A DNA stretch of 5,100 nucleotides, taken from Sphingomonadaceae bacterium. GTDB lineage: Bacteria > Pseudomonadota > Alphaproteobacteria > Sphingomonadales > Sphingomonadaceae. The stretch is taken from positions 1 through 5,100 of the forward strand of contig JAFAZM010000084.1 in assembly GCA_019239785.1 (NCBI GenBank), read 5' to 3'. The notes under the pieces were generated by a model. That model saw only the letters and a program-made list of their open reading frames with translations, was not told the DNA's origin and did no database searches. This document shows positions 1-5,100 of this stretch, piece after piece; position 1 is the first letter of the stretch, and each line of letters starts with the position of its first letter. Position numbers and translations under genes: made by a program.

Positions 1-740
<740 letters not shown>

Positions 741-744
<4 letters not shown>

Positions 745-1118
745 GCGGCGATCTCGCGACCATCCTCCGCCGTTTCGAAGCGCCGGACGAGGTGCGCGAA
801 TTTCCCAAGGGGCGGTTCGAGCTGGTGCGGATCGGGGGCATGACGGTCGGCCGCGCCACCTATCAGCCCGGCTGGCGCTGGTCGGCCGACGTCGGCGTGG
901 CGATGGGCGAGGCGAGCTGCCACGTCGAGCATGTCGGCCTGGTCGTCTCCGGCTGCGCCGCGGTCGGGATGGACGACGGTCCCGTGCACGAGATGCGCGC
1001 CGGCGATCTCTTCTACGTGCCGCCCGGCCACGACTCGTGGGTGGTCGGCGACGAACCCTATGTCTCGCTCCACTTTCTCGGCGCGGACGATTATGCGGCG
1101 AAGGAAGGCGTGGACTAG
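741..1118 (+). CDS. Small single-domain cupin protein
   Basis: This is a 125-residue protein with one cupin domain and little else. The start is the GTG at 741, whose last two bases and the next A form the TGA of the preceding gene (GTGA overlap), so translation is probably coupled; a weak GGGAG at 722-726 lies rather far upstream. The next in-frame ATG (841) would remove the first strands. Visible motifs are P-G-W-R-W-S (43-48), C-H-V-E-H-V-G (60-66) followed by V-S-G, and the second cupin motif G-D-L-F-Y-V-P-P-G-H-D-S-W (88-100), then V-V-G-D-E-P and S-L-H-F-L-G. His64, His97 and possibly His111 are candidate metal ligands. Small cupins of this pattern are common and mostly uncharacterised. 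In this operon it could be a sugar- or oxoacid-binding, isomerase-like or stabilising partner, but that is inference from position only. Confidence 0.85.
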
Positions 1119-1124
1119 GTCGTC

Positions 1125-1625
1125 GTGGGAAAGCGGGTCCGTCTCAAACAGGGAGACATCTTCCGAATTCCGCTGGACGAGCGACGCTTCGGACGCGGTC
1201 AGATTATCGAGCCAGGGATTGTCTTCCTGATGACGATCCTGAAGACGCCGGTCGAGGCCCACTTCGAGGTCGGCGAAATCGACACGAGGGACATCCTGCT
1301 TTGCGGGCGCACCACCGATGCCGAATTTTTCCACGATCGCTGGCACGTCGTCGGCAATCTTCCATTACCGGAGCGCGGAATCATCCCGCGGCCTTGCTAC
1401 AAGCTGGGCCCGAAAGAGGACGCCCGGCTCGTTGATTTCGATGGCAAATTTCTCCGCCGGGCGACGGCATTCGAATGGGAAAATCTCGATTATCAAAATA
1501 GCGCATCCCCTGGCCTGTATGAGGATGCGTTCAAGGCGCACCACGGCGTGGTTGCCGAGAAGCCCCATTTCGCGAAGTACCACATTGAACATATGCGGGC
1601 GCAGGCTGCGCTCGTCCTCGGATAG
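1125..1625 (+). CDS. Imm26-like immunity protein (orphan, probably acquired)
   Basis: This is a 166-residue soluble protein without signal peptide or membrane segment. The N-terminal pattern K-Q-G-D-I-F-R-I-P-L (8-17), then F-G-R-G-Q-I-I (22-28) and later R-W-H-V-V-G-N-L-P-L (72-81), resembles the Imm26 family, predicted immunity proteins of bacterial polymorphic toxin systems that bind and neutralise a partner toxin. The match is from memory, and which toxin it would counter is unknown. The start chosen is GTG 1125, six bases after the cupin stop and in the same frame; no good Shine-Dalgarno sits at the right spacing, so it may depend on read-on from the cupin. The next in-frame ATG (1230) would delete the conserved N-terminal motif. 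The stop TAG (1623-1625) runs into the ribosome site of the next gene. Base use differs from its neighbours: about 58% G+C over 1141-1620 by hand count, with an A+T-rich patch near 1480-1500, suggesting transfer into an existing operon. No toxin gene is visible. Confidence 0.7.
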   Translation: MGKRVRLKQGDIFRIPLDERRFGRGQIIEPGIVFLMTILKTPVEAHFEVGEIDTRDILLCGRTTDAEFFHDRWHVVGNLPLPERGIIPRPCYKLGPKEDARLVDFDGKFLRRATAFEWENLDYQNSASPGLYEDAFKAHHGVVAEKPHFAKYHIEHMRAQAALVLG

Positions 1626-1629
1626 GAAG
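1624..1629 (+). promoter_or_regulatory. Ribosome binding site of the aldehyde dehydrogenase gene
   Basis: AGGAAG lies five bases before ATG 1635 and overlaps the TAG stop of the preceding immunity-like gene. It fixes the dehydrogenase start and lets that gene be translated independently of the unusual gene before it. Confidence 0.7.
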
Positions 1630-1634
1630 CCGAC

Positions 1635-3104
1635 ATGGTGAAGCTGAAGGACGTCTACCCGCTCTACCTCAACAACAAGGCCGAGCAGCCCAATGCCGAC
1701 CTGCAGGTGACCGACAAATATACCGGCGAAGTCGCCTTCCGCGTCGCCCAGGCCGACGCGAAGACGATCGATGCCGGCATCCAGGGCGCGGTCGAGGCCG
1801 CGAAGCCGATGGCGCGGCTGCCGTCCTACCACCGACAGGCGGTGCTCCAGCATTGCGTCGACCGCTTCAGGGAGCGGTTCGACGAGCTGGCCTATGCGCT
1901 CTGCGTCGAGGCGGGCAAGCCGATCAAGGACAGCGAGGGCGAGGTCACCCGCCTGATCGACACCTTCCGCATCGCCGCCGAGGAGAGCGTGCGGATGACC
2001 GGCGAGGTCCAGCCGCTCGACATCAGCCCGCGCGCCAAAGGCTATCAGGGCATCTGGAAGCGCGTGCCGATCGGGCCGTGCAGCTTCATCTCGCCGTTCA
2101 ATTTCCCGCTCAATCTCGCCGCCCACAAGATCGCCCCGGCGATCGCGGTCGGCTGCCCCTTCGTGATGAAGCCGGCGAGCCGCACGCCGCTTGGCACGAT
2201 CATCATGGGCGAGGTGCTCGCCGAGACCGATCTGCCGAAAGGCGCCTTCTCGATCCTTCCCGCCCATCGCGAGGGTGCGGACCTGTTCACCACCGACGAG
2301 CGGCTGAAATTGCTGAGCTTCACCGGCTCGCCCGCGGTCGGCTGGGACCTCAAGGCGCGCGCCGGCAAGAAGAAGGTGGTGCTCGAATTGGGCGGCAATG
2401 CCGCGGTGATTATCGACCGCGACGCCGACCTCGACGATGCGCTGACGCGGACGATCTTCGGCGCCTTCTACCAGTCGGGCCAGTCCTGCATCGGCGTGCA
2501 GCGCATCCTGATCCACGACGATGTCTACGACCAATTCCGCGACATGCTGGTCGCGAAGACGAAGAGCCTCGTCGCCGGCGATCCCAAGGACCGTAATGTC
2601 TTCATCGGCCCGATGATCTCCGAAGGCGAGGCGAGCCGCCTCGACCAGTGGATCCAGGAAGCGGTGGCGAAGGGAGCGAAACTGCTCTGCGGCGGCAAGC
2701 GCGACGGGGCGATGCTGGAGGCGACCCTGCTCGAGGACGTCGATCCGGCGACCAGGCTGAACCGTGAGGAGGCGTTCGGCCCGGTCGCCTTCCTGATCCG
2801 GTTCAGCGACTTCAACCACGCGCTCGACATCGTCAACGACAGCAAGTTCGGCCTTCAGGCGGGCATCTTCACCCGCGACCTCTTCCAGATGTTCGACGCC
2901 TGGGACCGGCTCGACGTCGGCGGCGTCGTGATCAACGACGTGCCGAGCTACCGGGTCGACAACATGCCCTATGGCGGGGTCAAGGACAGCGGCCTCGGCC
3001 GCGAAGGCGTCCGCTTCGCGATGGAGGACATGACCGAGATCCGCAACCTCGTAATCCGCCGGCGGGAGGATCAGGGGCCGTCGAAGAAGCAGATGGGGGA
3101 ATGA
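1635..3104 (+). CDS. NAD(P)-dependent aldehyde dehydrogenase (ALDH superfamily)
   Basis: At 489 residues this is a full-length ALDH, oxidising an aldehyde to its carboxylate in the cytoplasm. All core elements are present: the Asn of the oxyanion hole in S-P-F-N-F-P (N156), the cofactor-site Lys in V-M-K-P-A-S (K179), F-T-G-S-P-A-V-G of the Rossmann fold (229-236), the general-base Glu in E-L-G-G-N (E251), the nucleophile in G-Q-S-C-I-G (C285), E-E-A-F-G-P (378-383) and the C-terminal P-Y-G-G-V-K-D-S-G-L-G-R-E-G. The S-P-F-N-F-P-L-N-L and C-P-F-V-M-K-P-A-S style resembles the lactaldehyde/ALDH21/phosphonoacetaldehyde-type branch rather than betaine-aldehyde enzymes; the branch call is tentative and the substrate unknown. 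ATG 1635 has a good ribosome site. Being downstream of an acetolactate-synthase-type enzyme and a cupin suggests it handles an aldehyde or semialdehyde made in the same pathway. The basic tail R-R-R-E-D-Q...K-K extends slightly past the usual end. Confidence 0.93.
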   Translation: MVKLKDVYPLYLNNKAEQPNADLQVTDKYTGEVAFRVAQADAKTIDAGIQGAVEAAKPMARLPSYHRQAVLQHCVDRFRERFDELAYALCVEAGKPIKDSEGEVTRLIDTFRIAAEESVRMTGEVQPLDISPRAKGYQGIWKRVPIGPCSFISPFNFPLNLAAHKIAPAIAVGCPFVMKPASRTPLGTIIMGEVLAETDLPKGAFSILPAHREGADLFTTDERLKLLSFTGSPAVGWDLKARAGKKKVVLELGGNAAVIIDRDADLDDALTRTIFGAFYQSGQSCIGVQRILIHDDVYDQFRDMLVAKTKSLVAGDPKDRNVFIGPMISEGEASRLDQWIQEAVAKGAKLLCGGKRDGAMLEATLLEDVDPATRLNREEAFGPVAFLIRFSDFNHALDIVNDSKFGLQAGIFTRDLFQMFDAWDRLDVGGVVINDVPSYRVDNMPYGGVKDSGLGREGVRFAMEDMTEIRNLVIRRREDQGPSKKQMGE

Positions 3105-3118
3105 CCTGCCCCTTCGTC

Positions 3119-3138
3119 ATCCCGGAGAAGTCCGGGAT
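3119..3138. repeat. REP-like intergenic hairpin
   Basis: Arms ATCCCGG (3119-3125) and CCGGGAT (3132-3138) are exact inverted repeats around a 6-base loop, within a T-C-G-T-C-A-T...G-G-G-A-T-C-T context. Intergenic repeats beginning CGTCATCCCGG and containing CCGGGATC are widespread in alphaproteobacteria, including sphingomonads. Only one copy is in the window, so repeat status rests on resemblance. It starts 14 bases after the dehydrogenase stop and could also protect the mRNA 3' end or weakly terminate transcription, though no T-run follows. Confidence 0.5.
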
Positions 3139-3210
3139 CTCGTCGGGGCGGCACACAGAATCCTGAGAATGGAACGCCGCTCGTCGACGGCGCAGTCGAA
3201 GCGACCCTAT

Positions 3211-3238
3211 CCAGGCTGGGGCAGCCTGGTTCTTGTTT
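3211..3238 (+). terminator. Candidate intrinsic terminator of the upstream operon
   Basis: Arms CCAGGCT (3211-3217) and AGCCTGG (3223-3229) pair perfectly over seven bases around the loop GGGGC and are followed at once by TTCTTGTTT (3230-3238). A G+C-rich stem with a T-rich tail fits a rho-independent terminator for transcripts arriving from the dehydrogenase gene. The tail is interrupted by C and G, so strength may be moderate. Its last bases double as the -35 box of the next promoter. Confidence 0.55.
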
Positions 3239-3261
3239 CGCGCGGCGACTGACGCTATATA
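3233..3261 (+). promoter_or_regulatory. Candidate sigma-70-type promoter of the xre-RES operon
   Basis: TTGTTT (3233-3238) and TATATA (3256-3261) are separated by exactly 17 bases, the optimal spacing, in an otherwise G+C-rich region. The -35 matches the consensus at its first three positions and the -10 at four of six. The antitoxin ATG follows 32 bases after the -10, leaving a short leader. The -10 is centred in a perfect palindrome, so repression by blocking polymerase is expected. Confidence 0.6.
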
Positions 3262-3267
3262 GCGTCA
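3250..3267. promoter_or_regulatory. Perfect 18-bp palindrome, probable antitoxin operator
   Basis: TGACGCTATATAGCGTCA is identical to its reverse complement over all 18 bases, and its centre coincides with the centre of the candidate -10 box TATATA. Xre-type antitoxins and their toxin complexes in the xre-RES and ParS families commonly autoregulate by binding inverted repeats in their own promoters. That this palindrome is the site is inferred from its symmetry and position 26 bases before the antitoxin start. Confidence 0.65.
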
Positions 3268-3280
3268 CAATAAATGGCAT

Positions 3281-3285
3281 AAGGA
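3281..3285 (+). promoter_or_regulatory. Ribosome binding site of the antitoxin gene
   Basis: AAGGA lies eight bases before ATG 3294. It is a strong site, in contrast to the toxin gene, which has none, consistent with antitoxin being made in excess. Confidence 0.65.
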
Positions 3286-3293
3286 CATCTGGC

Positions 3294-3644
3294 ATGGGTT
3301 TGGCGCAATATGCGGATGGCGGGCTCTTCGCCCCGGGCAAGATCGCCAGCGCCTTCCGCACCACCAGCGAGGAGGTGGCGCGGTCGGCCGGCCTCGGCCG
3401 CGACGCGATCCAGCGCAAGGACCGCATGCGCTCGGACAAGACCCAGCGCCGCCTTCGCGAAATGGTCGAGATCGTCAACAAGGTCGAGCCGCGCTTCGGC
3501 TCGGCGCTGATGGCCTATGCCTGGTACCGCTCCGAGCCGCTCCCGGGCTTTTCCGGACAGACCGCCATGCAACTCGTCAAGGAGGGCCGGTCGAGCGAGG
3601 TGCTGGACTATCTCGACGCCGTCGATGCCGGCGTCCACGCCTGA
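3294..3644 (+). CDS. Xre/MbcA/ParS-family antitoxin of a type II toxin-antitoxin pair
   Basis: This is a 116-residue protein with the two-part layout of the COG5642 antitoxins. An N-terminal Xre-like helix-turn-helix region (about 14-46: K-I-A-S-A-F-R-T-T-S-E-E-V-A-R-S-A-G-L) is followed by a C-terminal toxin-binding domain (about 54-116) with L-M-A-Y-A-W-Y-R-S-E-P-L-P-G-F, then A-M-Q-L-V-K-E-G-R and V-L-D-Y-L-D. In this family the C-terminal domain covers the active site of the RES toxin, and the HTH domain binds the promoter. ATG 3294 has a good ribosome site. The RES gene follows eight bases after the stop, as expected for this antitoxin-first gene order. Base composition is like the surrounding chromosome, so there is no clear sign of very recent arrival. 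Confidence 0.9.
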   Translation: MGLAQYADGGLFAPGKIASAFRTTSEEVARSAGLGRDAIQRKDRMRSDKTQRRLREMVEIVNKVEPRFGSALMAYAWYRSEPLPGFSGQTAMQLVKEGRSSEVLDYLDAVDAGVHA

Positions 3645-3652
3645 CCCGCTTC

Positions 3653-4162
3653 GTGCGCTATGAAGGCAAGCTCTACCGGGCATTGAATCCGGTCTACGCG
3701 CGCGAGCCGTTGTCCGGCCGGGGTGCCGCACTCCATGGGGGGCGATTCAATCCCAGGGGCCTGCCCGCCCTCTATGCCTCGCTTGCCGTGACCACCGCGA
3801 TCAAGGAAGCGAACCAGGCCGGTACGCTGCAGCCGACGATGCTCGTTTCCTACGAGGCCGAGATCGCAAAGGTCTTCGACAGCCGCGACGAGGCTGCGCT
3901 CGAACCTTTCAGAATGAGCACGGCCGGACTTGCCGATCCGGGCTGGCGTGATCGAATGAAGGAACGGGGCAAGGCCCCGACCCAGATCTTCGCCGAGGTT
4001 CTTGTCGAACAAGGCTTCCACGCGCTCCTGGTCCGCAGCTTCGCGCGCGGCGCCTCCGACGACGACCTCAACCTCGTGCTCTGGCGCTGGGAAGAAAAGG
4101 CGCCGTCCCGCCTCATCCTCATCGACGATGAAGGCCGCCTGGCTCCCATTGAGCTGACCTGA
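3653..4162 (+). CDS. RES-domain toxin (NAD-consuming / ADP-ribosylating) of a type II toxin-antitoxin pair
   Basis: This is a 169-residue protein covered almost wholly by the RES domain (COG5654). It shows L-Y-R-A-L-N-P (7-13), the family-naming Arg in H-G-G-R-F-N-P (R31), Tyr in A-L-Y-A-S (Y41), Glu in I-K-E-A-N-Q (E52), and the late R-S-F-A-R-G...D-L-N-L-V-L-W-R-W segment (128-146). R31, Y41 and E52 match the conserved Arg/Tyr/Glu of the NAD pocket, so the toxin looks catalytically intact. Studied relatives deplete NAD (Pseudomonas putida RES, mycobacterial MbcT) or ADP-ribosylate phosphoribosyl-pyrophosphate synthetase (ParT of Sphingobium); which applies here cannot be told. GTG 3653 is the chosen start, without Shine-Dalgarno. 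A CTG at 3641 overlapping the antitoxin stop (CTGA) would add L-T-R-F and is an alternative. The gene ends three bases from the end of the convergent gene. Confidence 0.9.
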   Translation: MRYEGKLYRALNPVYAREPLSGRGAALHGGRFNPRGLPALYASLAVTTAIKEANQAGTLQPTMLVSYEAEIAKVFDSRDEAALEPFRMSTAGLADPGWRDRMKERGKAPTQIFAEVLVEQGFHALLVRSFARGASDDDLNLVLWRWEEKAPSRLILIDDEGRLAPIELT

Positions 4163-4165
4163 GCT

Positions 4166-4843
4166 CTAGAAAAACTTCCGCCTCTCCGCCTCGGCGATGG
4201 TGCGGTTGCTCGCCCGCAGCTTCGCCTTCAGCACGGTGGCGAAGCCGTGCTCGATCGCGCGGCGGATGTCCTCGTGCGCCTCGACATAGGGCCTGAGATC
4301 CTCGGCCGGCGCGCACCAGAAGCGGGCCGGGGTGTTGAGGGTCACCGTCGCGCTCGCCGTCTCTCCGGAAAGGACGGTGAGCTCGCCGATCAGGTCGCCG
4401 GGACGGCAGGTGCCGACCTGGCTGCCGGTCATCACCACCCGCGCCTCGCCTTCGGCGAGATAATAGAGATGGTCGACCTTCTCCCCCTCGCGGGTGAGCA
4501 CGTCGCCGGCCCGGCCGTTGAGCCAGAGGCCCTGGTCGATCAGGTGCCGCGCGCGGCTGCGCGGCAGCTCGCCGAACAGCCGGTCGAGCATCGCCTGCTC
4601 TTCCGGCGTGAAGCGGACGGTGCGGTTTCCCCAGAGCCGGCGGGCGAGCATGAAGAGCGCGGTGGCGAGCAGCAGCGCCATCCAGACCAGGGTGATCCGG
4701 TCGCGCACCCAGATGGCGTGCGCGAGGCCCGCCGCCGCGGCGGCGGCGATCAGCAGCCGGATCTGGTGCGGCTTCGGCATCAGCGCCGCCGCGATCAGCA
4801 GCGCATAGCCGAGCTCCAGGACGAGCGTCTTCGGCGCGAGCAT
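4166..4843 (-). CDS. Membrane protein with three TM segments and a cyclic-nucleotide-binding-like (Popeye-like) domain
   Basis: This is a 225-residue protein. The N-terminus holds three hydrophobic stretches (about 6-22, 28-46, 50-67) with short connections, then a basic R-R-L-W-G. The C-terminal cytoplasmic part (about 78-205) is a cNMP-binding-type jelly roll: G-D-V-L-T-R-E-G-E (113-121), L-Y-Y-L-A-E-G-E-A-R-V (126-136), the phosphate-cassette-like P-G-D-L-I-G-E-L-T-V-L-S-G-E-T-A-S-A-T (148-166), then a C-terminal helix. Glu154 of the cassette is kept, but the Arg normally seen before S-A-T is Ala163. Three TM helices plus this domain is the layout of Popeye proteins, known as cAMP-binding membrane proteins in animals, with bacterial homologues. 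A sensory or signalling role at the inner membrane is inferred. ATG 4843 has GGAAGG six bases before it (4850-4855, - strand) and follows the preceding gene by 25 bases, so the two are likely co-transcribed. Confidence 0.85.
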   Translation of the reverse strand: MLAPKTLVLELGYALLIAAALMPKPHQIRLLIAAAAAAGLAHAIWVRDRITLVWMALLLATALFMLARRLWGNRTVRFTPEEQAMLDRLFGELPRSRARHLIDQGLWLNGRAGDVLTREGEKVDHLYYLAEGEARVVMTGSQVGTCRPGDLIGELTVLSGETASATVTLNTPARFWCAPAEDLRPYVEAHEDIRRAIEHGFATVLKAKLRASNRTIAEAERRKFF

Positions 4844-4849
4844 TCAGGC

Positions 4850-4855
4850 CCTTCC
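4850..4855 (-). promoter_or_regulatory. Ribosome binding site of the Popeye-like gene
   Basis: GGAAGG on the - strand lies six bases before the ATG at 4843-4841 and supports that start over later in-frame codons that would cut the first membrane segment. Confidence 0.6.
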
Positions 4856-4868
4856 CCCGGGCCCCATC

Positions 4869-5100
4869 TCAGCCCCCCGGCGACAGTTCGGGCTGGCTTT
4901 CGACGAGTATGTCGAGCTGGCCCTGGCAGCCGTTCGCGATCAATGCCGAGGCGACCGCCTGCATGTCCGACGGCTCCTGCGTCAGCATGCGGAAGGTGAC
5001 CTCGGTCGGCACGGCGACGCCGCTCTGGGCGATGCTGAAGGTGGCGCCGTTCGTGATCGGCAGCGCCGTCGGCCAGCCGACGGTCGCCTCGCCGGCGCGC
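4869..5100 (-). CDS. Unrecognised protein, C-terminal 76 residues (5' end outside window)
   Basis: The - strand frame is open from the window edge to TGA at 4871-4869. It reads R-A-G-E-A-T-V-G-W-P near the edge, then N-G-A-T-F-S-I-A-Q-S-G, T-E-V-T-F-R-M-L, D-M-Q-A-V-A-S-A-L-I-A-N-G-C-Q and Q-L-D-I-L-V-E, ending S-P-G-G. The alternating hydrophobic stretches suggest beta strands followed by one helix carrying the single cysteine, but no family was recognised and no function is assigned. Codon third positions are strongly G/C, as in the true genes nearby, and the 25-base gap to the Popeye-like gene on the same strand suggests one transcript. The opposite strand has an overlapping open frame, which looks like a shadow. 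Confidence 0.65.
   Translation of the reverse strand, partial: RAGEATVGWPTALPITNGATFSIAQSGVAVPTEVTFRMLTQEPSDMQAVASALIANGCQGQLDILVESQPELSPGG

Noticed and set aside
1101..1108. AAGGAAGG as ribosome site for the immunity-like gene
   Set aside because: It lies 16 bases before GTG 1125, too far for a normal Shine-Dalgarno, and is within the cupin coding sequence.
1365..2819. Long (484-codon) open frame on the - strand opposite the dehydrogenase
   Set aside because: It is antisense to a complete, motif-rich aldehyde dehydrogenase. Its translation is a low-complexity Arg/Ala/Asp/Leu-rich product with no recognisable motif, typical of G+C-rich shadow frames.
3255..3731. 158-codon open frame on the - strand over the antitoxin
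   Set aside because: It is antisense to a well-supported antitoxin and has no recognisable domain.
4140..4185. Possible terminator between the convergent toxin and Popeye-like genes
   Set aside because: Only short symmetric pieces such as GAGCTC are seen, with no adequate stem followed by a T-run; the 3-bp gap leaves no room outside the coding regions.
4247..4999. 250-codon open frame on the + strand opposite the Popeye-like gene
   Set aside because: It is rich in Arg, Ala, Gly and Glu without motifs, and the opposite strand encodes membrane segments and a recognisable domain.

Overview
The window is about 65% G+C, has tightly packed genes with GTG starts and stop/start overlaps, and its proteins resemble alphaproteobacterial ones. 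A sphingomonad (Sphingomonas or a relative) fits best. This rests on protein style and on the intergenic repeat type, not on a marker gene. No rRNA, tRNA, CRISPR array, insertion sequence or origin was seen.

Left part (1-3104, + strand): an apparent operon. It begins with the C-terminal 247 residues of an acetolactate-synthase-type ThDP enzyme. A small cupin overlaps its stop codon (GTGA), then comes a 166-residue protein resembling the Imm26 family of polymorphic-toxin immunity proteins, then a complete NAD(P)-dependent aldehyde dehydrogenase. The ThDP enzyme, cupin and dehydrogenase make a plausible 2-oxoacid/aldehyde pathway. The immunity-like gene is the odd member: it is A+T-richer (about 58% G+C by hand count against about 66% in sampled stretches of the dehydrogenase), has no metabolic logic here, and no toxin is visible near it.

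Middle (3105-4162): a 189-bp intergenic region carries a REP-like hairpin, a terminator-like hairpin with a T-rich tail, and a promoter whose -10 box lies at the exact centre of a perfect 18-bp palindrome. This promoter should drive a type II toxin-antitoxin pair: an Xre/MbcA/ParS-type antitoxin followed by a RES-domain toxin of the NAD-consuming/ADP-ribosylating group. The palindrome is the likely operator through which antitoxin or complex autoregulates.

Right part (4166-5100, - strand): converging on the toxin with a 3-bp gap is a membrane protein with three predicted transmembrane segments and a cyclic-nucleotide-binding-like domain, a layout like Popeye proteins. Just upstream on the same strand is the C-terminal end of an unrecognised protein that runs off the window.

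The points most worth a second look are the immunity-like gene inside a metabolic operon, the promoter/operator design of the xre-RES locus, and the Popeye-like protein lacking the usual phosphate-binding arginine. All family assignments are from memory of motifs; no search was run.
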